Source: Actinomycetota bacterium (GTDB lineage Bacteria > Actinomycetota > Acidimicrobiia > Acidimicrobiales > JAMCPL01). Taken from it: a stretch of DNA of 64,000 nt. Below are positions 57,000-64,000 of the stretch, in pieces. The translations under genes were made by a program, and so were the position numbers. The DNA is taken from assembly GCA_023379675.1 (NCBI GenBank), contig JAMCPL010000007.1:1-64000 (forward strand), given 5' to 3'. The stretch's first letter is position 1. Each line of letters begins with the position of its first letter. The notes under the pieces are model-generated. The model searched no databases, had not been told where the DNA came from, and saw nothing but the letters and a program-made list of their open reading frames with translations.

Positions 57000-59651
57000 A
57001 TGGTAAGTACGCGGCACGATACGATTGGCGGTGGCAGCAGCCACGACCCCAGCGCTACAACCATAACCATGACTTCCATGGCCCGGCGCACCACCTCAAC
57101 CGGCAATGCGGCAAGCGGGCCAAAGGAACATCTACCGGCATCACTTCAGCAGGATCCGCTGGCATGGTACCGTACGCAACACATAAGGGTAGCCATTGCA
57201 GCATCCGTGCTGGTCATCCTGACAACCTCCATCTATATTTCCGTAAAAACTCATCCCCTGTACGGCAAGCCGTTTTTTATGTCTCTGGCCGTCTTTGTCG
57301 TTGTCACTATGATTTCGGCCTGGTTGTACAGCTGGAGAAGGTTGCCGGCCATATTGCATGCTAATCGGCCACTCTATATTTTGTACATCTGGTCAATCAT
57401 TGACATATCGGCGATTGCCCTAGCCGTAGCTCTTACTGGTGGCGCACGCTCAGAAGTGTACCTCGCGTATTTCGTGCTATTGCTCTTTCTCGCTGGCAGT
57501 GCATACCCGCTGGCATCCCGCATAGCACTCAGCATCCTAGCGGTGGTCTCGTACATTGTGGCGCTTGGCGTCACCGGATGGCATGTCAGCGCTTCAGGGC
57601 TGACCGAGCGCATAGGCATACTGATTACCGCTGCTACAGCAGCCGTCTTGCTGTCAGACGCCATCACAAAGGAACTCCAGATGCACAAGGCGGATCTGAC
57701 CAGCAGGGCGGCGGCTGAGCACTCTCACCACATGCGTTTCCGGTCTATGCTTCAGGGTGCACCCGAAGCAATATTGACCATGGACTCAAGCGGAACAATT
57801 GACGGTCTCAATACCAAGGCGGAGGAACTTTTCGGCTATAGCGAATCTCAATTGACCGGCAGGGACATTTCAACGCTGCTGCCCAACCTCAAGGAATACG
57901 TCGAATGGGATGCTTATGTCAAGCATCCTGTTCAGCGCACAATTACAGGCAAGAATTCGCTTACAGGCAAGCTGGTCGGCAGAGACGGGCAGGCAATCAC
58001 CTTGGAGGCAACCATCGGCCCCATCTCGAGTCTGAAAACCGGTACAGTCACTCGCGCGGGCATATCCAGCGACTCCACCGCAGGCAATAGCACCGGGTCT
58101 CCTGCATTTATCCTGGTCCTGCGAGATGTCACCAGGCAGCGTGAGCTCGAAGACAAGCTTGCTCACGACGCATATTACGATCCGCTGACAGAGCTTCCGA
58201 ACAGGAACTTTCTCACACGCTATATTGCGGGACTAGTGGAGGGAATGCGGGATTCGAGTCATGCTGTTGGTACTGCGAGCGTGGTCACCATGGGCAAACT
58301 ACCGATGTCACCGGCCGGAATACGCTTCGACGAAGCACCACCAGCCGGAGCCGGCGGCATCACCGATCCAGCGCTTACAGTGAATGGCGCAAGTTTCGTG
58401 AGCGCCGGTACCGTGCCCAGAGCGACACCGGACAGCAATCCATCCGCCCACCTGCCCACTTCCGGCGGGACAATCCTCTACCTTGATATAGATGGATTCA
58501 AAAAAGTCAACGACACCAAAGGTCATGACATCGGAGACAAGATTCTTCATTCAGTTGCAGACCGCCTGAAGTCCAACATACGTCGCGGCGACATCATGTC
58601 GCGCTACGATAGCGATGAATTCGTTATCGTAGCTCACGATATACACGATGAAAAGTCAGCCGTCGCTTACGCCAACCACATACTACGCTCCTTCGATAAT
58701 CCCTTCACGCACGATAACATTGGCATACTCCTTAATGCTCATGTCGGGTTCGCCATCATGAATCCCGATGAGGGATGCGAAGATGCCATAGGCAACGCAG
58801 CCATGGCAATGGACAAGGCGAAGAAGCGCAACAACGGTAGAGCCGTGGCCTTCACTGCTGAGCTTGCATCCAGGATCAATGACAGGATTGCCATCGAATA
58901 TGATTTGCATAACGCTCTTCACGAGCATCAATTCTTCTTGGCGTACCAGCCAATCGTGTCACTGTCCACCAGCAAAGTGGCTGGTTTCGAAGCCCTGGTG
59001 CGATGGAGCCACCCTAAGCGAGGTATCGTGCCGCCTTTGAGTTTTATCCCTGTGGCGGAAGATGCCGGCTATATCGCGGATATAGGAAGATGGGTGCTGG
59101 AGGAATCCTGCCTGCAACTGGCCACCCTGCACAGGGCAAATGCAGAAGCATCGAATCTATCCATGTCGGTTAACGTATCCAGCCGGCAGCTCGACTCCGA
59201 TGCGATAATATCAGATATTGCAAATACGCTGGAAGTATCCGGACTCCGACCGGACAGGCTTGTGCTGGAGATTACCGAATCTTGCCTTATTGAGGACTTG
59301 AAACAAGCTGTCAGGCGATTGGAGACAATCAAGAACCTAGGTGTAAGGATATCCCTGGATGACTTCGGCACCGGCTACTCTTCTCTTACCTGGCTGTCAC
59401 GACTGCCGATAGACGTGGTAAAGATTGACAAGTCGTTCATAGATCGGCTCGGCTCTCACGATGACGTCATCATAGCGGCCATTTTGAGCGTTGCCAGTAC
59501 CTTCGACCTGCAGGTGATAGCCGAAGGCATTGAGAAGGAGGAGCAGTCAAGGCTACTCACGGCCTTGGGCTGCCAGTTGGCTCAAGGCTACCTGTTCGGC
59601 AAGCCGCTTCCGATGATTGAGGCCGCAACCTTGGCTATAGGTACGCCCTGA
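57000..59651 (+). CDS. Membrane PAS-GGDEF(degenerate)-EAL protein, probable c-di-GMP phosphodiesterase
   Basis: 883 residues. An N-terminal cytoplasmic tail, then about six membrane helices (VAIAASVLVILTTSIYI, FFMSLAVFVVVTMISAWLY, WSIIDISAIALAVALTGG, VYLAYFVLLLFLAGS, and others) in a MASE-like sensor, a PAS domain (FRSMLQGAPEAILTMDSSGTIDGLN), a GGDEF domain whose signature is YDSDEF instead of GGDEF, and a full EAL domain: FEALVRW, NVSSRQL, LEITESCL, DDFGTGYSSL, KIDKSFI, VIAEGIE. The cyclase should be dead; the upstream RRGD fits an RXXD I-site. About 75 residues (nt 58247-58470) are inserted between the GGDEF start and LYLDIDGFK. It likely hydrolyses c-di-GMP in response to a membrane signal. 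Confidence 0.9.
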   Translation: MVSTRHDTIGGGSSHDPSATTITMTSMARRTTSTGNAASGPKEHLPASLQQDPLAWYRTQHIRVAIAASVLVILTTSIYISVKTHPLYGKPFFMSLAVFVVVTMISAWLYSWRRLPAILHANRPLYILYIWSIIDISAIALAVALTGGARSEVYLAYFVLLLFLAGSAYPLASRIALSILAVVSYIVALGVTGWHVSASGLTERIGILITAATAAVLLSDAITKELQMHKADLTSRAAAEHSHHMRFRSMLQGAPEAILTMDSSGTIDGLNTKAEELFGYSESQLTGRDISTLLPNLKEYVEWDAYVKHPVQRTITGKNSLTGKLVGRDGQAITLEATIGPISSLKTGTVTRAGISSDSTAGNSTGSPAFILVLRDVTRQRELEDKLAHDAYYDPLTELPNRNFLTRYIAGLVEGMRDSSHAVGTASVVTMGKLPMSPAGIRFDEAPPAGAGGITDPALTVNGASFVSAGTVPRATPDSNPSAHLPTSGGTILYLDIDGFKKVNDTKGHDIGDKILHSVADRLKSNIRRGDIMSRYDSDEFVIVAHDIHDEKSAVAYANHILRSFDNPFTHDNIGILLNAHVGFAIMNPDEGCEDAIGNAAMAMDKAKKRNNGRAVAFTAELASRINDRIAIEYDLHNALHEHQFFLAYQPIVSLSTSKVAGFEALVRWSHPKRGIVPPLSFIPVAEDAGYIADIGRWVLEESCLQLATLHRANAEASNLSMSVNVSSRQLDSDAIISDIANTLEVSGLRPDRLVLEITESCLIEDLKQAVRRLETIKNLGVRISLDDFGTGYSSLTWLSRLPIDVVKIDKSFIDRLGSHDDVIIAAILSVASTFDLQVIAEGIEKEEQSRLLTALGCQLAQGYLFGKPLPMIEAATLAIGTP

Positions 59652-59787
59652 CCACCCATCTACTGGCCGGTTGATGATTCTCATCACGTAGTTGCGGCGT
59701 TCCTCTCCATGCGCCGGAGCGGTTGTGCCGTACCTCTTCTGAACCGTCCACCGGATGGTTACACAGTACCAGGCGCCCGCGCGAACA

Positions 59788-60756
59788 CTACGTTTCTGGC
59801 GTTGTGCCCTGCGGGCTGATGCCCCAACGGGCAAGCCAGCTGGTACCTGGCGTTATCTCAACAATGTCTTCATGTGACTGGAATGCATTCGGCGCGCAGG
59901 TCATGGGTTCTACGGCAAGCGCCTTGCGCCGATCGTTCCCCAGAGACACGTCGTCAGCCGTGTATAGTTGCACGTATTTGAATGATCCGTCCATCCAAAC
60001 GGTAACGTCACGGTGAAGGAACGGCCGGCTCACGCATACACTGGCTATTCCCTCTGCGTCCCGTAGCAGGCCGGTATATGACGTGTCCAGTGACAACCCG
60101 CCAAGAGTAGTAGGTTGGTTGAGGTCAAACTGGCTACCCGCCACTTTATGGGTTTGCGACGGTATCATACGTGCGTCCACCAGCAGTATGTCGGTAGCCG
60201 GAACTTGCACTACGCACTCTGCAACCGAGTGCCCATCCATCGCCAGGTAAGGGTGGAATCCGAGTCCAAAGGGCACGGCCTTGTTCCCCGGCGTGGAGAC
60301 GACCGTCTTCACGACGAGCCCGTCCCTACCAAGCCTGTACTCCACCTCCATGTGCAACCACCATGGGTAAGCAGGCTGTGGCGCCAGAGTACAGCTAAGG
60401 CAGCAATAGTTCTGAGTGATACTGGACAGCTGCCAATCAATGTGACGTACCAGGCCATGGATGGCATTGTGCCTCTCCGGTTCGTTTATAGGTACCGTCG
60501 CGTGCTCGGCGTTGAACGAATAATTGCCATCACGGATCCGGTTGGGCCACGGAGCCAGTACCTGACCTCTTGCCGACTGGCATATCTCATCCTCATCGAA
60601 TCCCGCCACAACGGGTATGCCGCCCGCAGTGTACGTGCGCAGCGTCGCGCCAACGCTTGCGACCACGGCCCGTTGGTCACCGTATGCAATCTCATGCTGC
60701 GTCCCTGACAGGGGTAAAGTCTTGGCCGTATTCTTAGTCACGCAATTACTGGCCAT
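59788..60756 (-). CDS. Aldose 1-epimerase-like protein
   Basis: 322 residues from ATG 60756; the frame is open to 60930 over the hairpin and was not used. Galactose-mutarotase fold: VASVGATLRTYTAGGIPVV, GQVLAPWPNRIRDGNYSF, catalytic-type His in NAIHGLVRHIDWQ, GLGFHPYLAM, and Glu in LAVEPMTCAPNAF. It interconverts alpha and beta anomers of sugars. The group with APWPNR is common in actinobacteria. It is monocistronic, facing the GGDEF/EAL gene. Confidence 0.85.
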   Translation of the reverse strand: MASNCVTKNTAKTLPLSGTQHEIAYGDQRAVVASVGATLRTYTAGGIPVVAGFDEDEICQSARGQVLAPWPNRIRDGNYSFNAEHATVPINEPERHNAIHGLVRHIDWQLSSITQNYCCLSCTLAPQPAYPWWLHMEVEYRLGRDGLVVKTVVSTPGNKAVPFGLGFHPYLAMDGHSVAECVVQVPATDILLVDARMIPSQTHKVAGSQFDLNQPTTLGGLSLDTSYTGLLRDAEGIASVCVSRPFLHRDVTVWMDGSFKYVQLYTADDVSLGNDRRKALAVEPMTCAPNAFQSHEDIVEITPGTSWLARWGISPQGTTPET

Positions 60757-60861
60757 GCACTGACCCAGGTAGCCGCCCGGCGCGCATGCCGCACCAAGCC
60801 GGCAAAGCCCCAGCTCTATCGTTGACCACGCACTTCCTTTCCACTCGACACGAGGACCGGG

Positions 60862-60904
60862 GCAGCCCTCCCGAGCCGGTGACGAGCCGGCACGGGAGGG
60901 CTGC
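60862..60904. terminator. Strong 12-bp hairpin upstream of the aldose epimerase
   Basis: GCAGCCCTCCCG (60862-60873) pairs perfectly with CGGGAGGGCTGC (60893-60904) around a 19-base loop that can itself pair (CCGG with CCGG). It is the most stable stem I noticed in the window. There is no U-tract on either side and no gene ends here, so its role as terminator, leader structure or small RNA is open. Confidence 0.55.
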
Positions 60905-61198
60905 ATATCTACGAGGTGGATATGTCCCAATATATTATGCTATACCTTGAAGTATCGATATGGAAGCCGGTAAGTCAACATGCATGGGCTAGGTACAAGC
61001 CAGCATCATTACACATGCCGGATAATGGCCATGGGCCTGATCGGTGGCTCATGGCTGCCTGATGCGTGCGTCCACGCCGATCGTGCGTACCAACCAGTCA
61101 GTATGGCCCTAGATGCGTTGGTCCTGACACTGGCTACGAGGCCAGCCTCAACGTTGGCCCCGGCATCTGGCATAAATCTTCCGGCAGGAGATGGATAG

Positions 61199-62152
61199 GT
61201 GCGAGTACTCATCACTAATGACGACGGGATCATGGCCCCGGGGATAGCCGCTCTGGCCGCTTCTGCATCACGGGCCGGACACGAAGTATTGGTGGCTGCG
61301 CCGCTGACCGATTACAGCGGATCGTCCGCTGCAGTCGGTCCCGTCTACGAACGCGCATCTGTAAGTTACAAGGCATTTGACCTCGTTGGACTTGACGGCA
61401 TCCCCAGCTATGGCTTAGACGCATCACCTGCTTTGAGCGTTCTCCTGTGCTGCCTTGGCGCTTTCGGGCCTCCGCCAGAACTGGTGCTGTCCGGCATTAA
61501 TCACGGCGCCAACATCGGGCGCTCCGTCCTGCACTCCGGAACGGTGGGTGCCGCCTTGACTGCAGCTCACTTCCATATCAGCGCAATTGCAGTCTCGATA
61601 AAGTATGGCCCGGATCCCGTACCTTGGGAAACACCGGCAGCCTTGGCCCAGCAACTGGCTGGCAAGATAGCCGGTGCACCCGCTGGTACCGTGCTGAACC
61701 TGAATGTGCCAAACGTGCCACTGGAACAGCTGAAGGGTATCTCGTGGGGGTCCCTCGGTCGAAGTGGCCTTATCAAAGCTGCTGCAGCGGGCATGGGGAC
61801 AGATAGGTCAGGAACACTTCCGAGATTATCCGTACAGGCATCGGCTCGCACAGAGTCCAGCACTCGGGCTCGCCTGCTGGATGCACCCGACCAAACTACA
61901 GGGTCTATCACACTGGAATTGGCCTCATATGCAACAGGTTCGACACCGACTGGACTCACTACAGAAATGCCATCGATCGAAATGGACACCGATGCAGATC
62001 TGATTGCGCGGGGGTATGCCTCCGTAACGCCACTTGCCGCCACGCGTGAGTCTACAGACCCAGCCACCAGCACTTTCGTCCGGCAGGCTATAGAAGAAAT
62101 GCTGGACTTGCGCGCGGACTTGCGCGCTACCGCTGCAACTGATAGTGTCTAG
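61199..62152 (+). CDS. surE: 5'-nucleotidase SurE
   Basis: 317 residues from GTG 61199, with GGAG eight bases upstream. Metal ligands in LITNDDGIMAPGIAAL, Ser in DYSGSSAAV, and Asn in LSGINHGANIGRSVLHSGTVGAAL. It dephosphorylates nucleoside monophosphates in stationary phase. An insertion of about 45-60 residues (nt about 61790-61960; DRSGTLPRLSVQASARTES) separates NLNVPNVP...GRSG from the closing DTDADLIARGYASVTPL. The family is about 250 residues. Confidence 0.93.
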   Translation: MRVLITNDDGIMAPGIAALAASASRAGHEVLVAAPLTDYSGSSAAVGPVYERASVSYKAFDLVGLDGIPSYGLDASPALSVLLCCLGAFGPPPELVLSGINHGANIGRSVLHSGTVGAALTAAHFHISAIAVSIKYGPDPVPWETPAALAQQLAGKIAGAPAGTVLNLNVPNVPLEQLKGISWGSLGRSGLIKAAAAGMGTDRSGTLPRLSVQASARTESSTRARLLDAPDQTTGSITLELASYATGSTPTGLTTEMPSIEMDTDADLIARGYASVTPLAATRESTDPATSTFVRQAIEEMLDLRADLRATAATDSV

Positions 62153-62402
62153 CCCTATCAAGAAGAAGCAACCAGTTACGGCAGCCGGGCAGTTATGCTC
62201 TGCCACAGTTGCCGAGGAGGTAGATAGACTCAAGCACTTAGGGTAGCTCAGGTAGCACCTCGTATGGACATCTAAGCAAGTCCAGGTTCGATTGCCCTTT
62301 CCGGCATCGTGCCGCGAGTTGAATGCACAGTACGCCGAGCGCCCGCATCGACACCAACCCAATAGAGCTGACTAGAAATTCACAGCCCAAAGGAGAAATG
62401 TT

Positions 62403-63092
62403 ATGCGGAAGCAAAGCGTCTATGCTGTCGCGGTTGCGTCGATGATTGCTGCAGGTGCAGCAATGGGTCGGCACGAGACCGGAAAGAGCAACAGCAACTA
62501 TCAAACTTTCAATAGAAAACAACTAAGTTACGTAAGACAGGAGCAACCCGGTATCGCTACATATAGCGCGCCAAGCTGGTCGCGGAAACAGGGACATGCC
62601 ATACACGCGATGTATGAAACAGATCTCGGCGGGTGGTCGCAACGATCGGCCTTCTTGCAGCAACCTTCCACATCACTGCTGAGGAGCACACCAAGTGTAC
62701 GGCTGCAAGGCACGCTCACCGTACAGCTTGCATCGTTGAGGATCCCACCACCACCACCACCACCTCGGCGCCCAACCCAACCCGCTCCGGATCCGGCACA
62801 ACCAGTGGCAAATCCACGCCCGGTTCAGCCGCCGGCGACTGAACCGGCGCCATCCGCGGGCGGCATATGGGCGGCGTTACGGCAATGCGAGTCAGGTGGC
62901 AACTATTCGGCTGACACGGGCAACGGGTACTACGGAGCCTACCAGTTCACGCTCTCCACATGGTACTCTCTCGGCGAGGCAGGACTACCCTCTCAAGCGC
63001 CACCGGCACTTCAGGACGCTGCTGCAAAGGCTCTCGAGAGTAGGGCAGGATGGGGACAGTGGCCGGTGTGCTCGCAGCAGCTTGGCCTGTAA
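62403..63092 (+). CDS. Exported resuscitation-promoting-factor-like transglycosylase
   Basis: 229 residues from ATG 62403, with AAAGGAG eight bases upstream. A weak signal/anchor (YAVAVASMIAAGAAMG) is followed by a variable stretch, a Pro run (IPPPPPPPRRP, wall-spanning type), and a C-terminal Rpf/transglycosylase domain: WAALRQCESGGNYSADTGNGYYGAYQFTLSTWYSLG ... WGQWPVCSQQLGL (in parts), with the catalytic Glu in CESGGNY. Rpf proteins cut peptidoglycan and wake dormant actinobacteria. It has monocistronic spacing. Confidence 0.9.
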   Translation: MRKQSVYAVAVASMIAAGAAMGRHETGKSNSNYQTFNRKQLSYVRQEQPGIATYSAPSWSRKQGHAIHAMYETDLGGWSQRSAFLQQPSTSLLRSTPSVRLQGTLTVQLASLRIPPPPPPPRRPTQPAPDPAQPVANPRPVQPPATEPAPSAGGIWAALRQCESGGNYSADTGNGYYGAYQFTLSTWYSLGEAGLPSQAPPALQDAAAKALESRAGWGQWPVCSQQLGL

Positions 63093-63275
63093 ACACGCAC
63101 AACCACTATCAAGTACTAGCATGGGATACGCCAGAGCGCATATAGCGGAGCATTGTCAAATCTGACATCCTCCCTATGACTTCCTCGAAACGGTCTGCGG
63201 CGGCACAGTGATCATGACCCAACCTTTGAATGGTGCGATCCTGCCTGGACGGACGACCGGTATCGGATCGTGCCT

Positions 63276-64000
63276 CTACGCACCTGCTCTTGCACGTATC
63301 TGAGCAACAAGCTTTGTCCTGCTGAGATCATGAGCAACCCGTAACGCCGATGTAATGGCCTTGGCCGAAGATGATCCGTGGCTGATTATGCATATGCCGT
63401 CGATGCCGAGCAGCATCGCTCCTCCAACGCTGTCAGGATCCAATCTCTCGACAACTGGTGCAAGGTGCTCGAAAAGAACCTTACCTGCTGCTTTAGTGGA
63501 TTCATCTTGTCCAATCGCACCCATGAGCGCGTCCACGAAGAATCCCAGTGCGCCTTCCAGTGCCTTGAGAGCCACGTTACCTGTGAATCCGTCGGTGACC
63601 ACAACGTCCACCGCCCCTTTCATCAGATCCCTGCCTTCGACATTGCCGGTAAAATCAAATCCAGGATCATCCATGCCACCAATAATCTCGTGGGCCTCTT
63701 TTACCTGGCTATTACCCTTCCCCGCCTCTTCCCCGATAGACAATAATCCCACCCTCGGCCTATCTATTCCGTACCTGGCAGAACTGAAGACGGCACCCAT
63801 CATGGCAAACTGCGCAAGCATACCAGCCGAACACTCTACGTTGGCACCAGAATCCAGCAAAACCGTAGGCGTGGGAGCAAGATTAGGGATGGGAGTCGCA
63901 ATGGCAGGTCGCTGTATTCCCTTGACCCTGCCTATCCTGAACAGCGCGCTTGCCATAGTTGCTCCCGTATTGCCGGCGCTCACCATGGCACACGCTTTGC
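63276..64000 (-). CDS. plsX: Phosphate acyltransferase PlsX, C-terminal part
   Basis: Partial: the frame is open to the window edge (KACAMVSAGNTGATMASALFRIGR) and ends at 63276, giving about 240 residues of roughly 330. VLLDSGANVECSAGMLAQFAMMG, GLLSIGEEAGKGN, GFDFTGNVEGRDLMKGAVDVVVTDGFTGNVALK and GGAMLLGIDGICIISHGSS are PlsX motifs. It makes acyl-phosphate from acyl-ACP for phospholipid synthesis, upstream in pathway of PlsC encoded at 9.8 kb. Confidence 0.94.
   Translation of the reverse strand, partial: KACAMVSAGNTGATMASALFRIGRVKGIQRPAIATPIPNLAPTPTVLLDSGANVECSAGMLAQFAMMGAVFSSARYGIDRPRVGLLSIGEEAGKGNSQVKEAHEIIGGMDDPGFDFTGNVEGRDLMKGAVDVVVTDGFTGNVALKALEGALGFFVDALMGAIGQDESTKAAGKVLFEHLAPVVERLDPDSVGGAMLLGIDGICIISHGSSSAKAITSALRVAHDLSRTKLVAQIRARAGA

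Noticed and set aside
59553..59834. 93-codon minus-strand frame after the GGDEF/EAL gene
   Set aside because: Overlaps the 3' ends of both neighbouring genes, with basic unstructured sequence and no ribosome binding site.
62240..62310. tRNA-like stretch (GTAGCTCAGGTAGCAC ... AGGTTCGATTGCC)
   Set aside because: D-arm and T-loop words are present but T-stem, anticodon stem and acceptor arms do not pair; treated as chance. A covariance-model scan would decide.

Overview
The window reads as one contiguous piece of an actinobacterial chromosome, most likely from the Acidimicrobiia or a close relative. This is an inference from gene content and order; no marker rRNA is present. Supporting signs are the linked block scpA-scpB-pseudouridine synthase-aroH-aroA-cmk-plsC near ispH, the pdxS-pdxT-yebC cluster, a MerR regulator of the Rv1828/FtsR type beside glycine-cleavage genes, an Rpf-type transglycosylase domain, GYWL-type propeller repeats, and GTG/TTG starts. 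The large secreted S53 (sedolisin/kumamolisin) peptidase, a family that works at acid pH, would fit an acidophile. Base composition looks moderately GC rich (not counted).

Layout. 1-5.4 kb is a scarred edge: a frameshifted IS3-type transposase tail, a pair of near-identical 20-nt repeats, a long secreted S53 peptidase and an orphan endonuclease domain broken off a large helicase. 5.5-9.6 kb holds larB, an MGDG-synthase-like glycosyltransferase, ispH and a GT2 glycosyltransferase. 9.8-15.7 kb is a minus-strand operon (scpA, scpB, pseudouridine synthase, aroH, aroA, cmk, plsC) divergent from trpS. 16.9-32.1 kb is almost entirely minus strand: propeller-repeat protein, M50 protease, DksA/TraR protein, xerD, nudix, pyrG, recN, nadK, tlyA, a histone-H1-like protein, a HAD phosphatase and two MFS transporters. 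32.2-36.9 kb has a RAM-domain protein, der and a two-component system. 36.9-41.8 kb is gcvT-gcvPA-gcvPB under an FtsR-like MerR gene, followed by a roughly 700-bp gene desert. 42.6-52.7 kb has gltBD and the divergent thiO-thiS-thiG-thiD. 52.8-56.6 kb has pdxS-pdxT-yebC and a PilZ protein with a small companion. 57-64 kb has a degenerate-GGDEF/EAL protein, an aldose epimerase, surE, an Rpf-like protein and the C-terminal part of plsX.

Two patterns run through the whole window. (1) Tandem duplication at many scales: a perfect 1,022-bp duplication across recN/nadK that leaves one intact copy of each gene plus two fragments, two perfect 75-bp units in the histone-like gene, a perfect 36-bp copy of one gene's 3' end, a diverged copy of the plsC 3' end, a 12-bp x4 array just upstream of the pyrG start, a duplicated Shine-Dalgarno/start segment before larB, and a 15-bp duplication inside gltD. 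(2) Many universally conserved enzymes (AroA, XerD, GltD, GltB, ThiG, ThiD, ThiO, SurE, ScpA, ScpB, PyrG, TlyA, GcvT, an MFS transporter and the GGDEF/EAL protein) carry extra hydrophilic Gly/Ser/Thr/Asp-rich segments of about 20-80 residues in loops or at termini. The gltD insertion contains a tandem repeat, so the two patterns may be cause and effect. I found no CRISPR array, rRNA or convincing tRNA, and no new defence or biosynthetic system.
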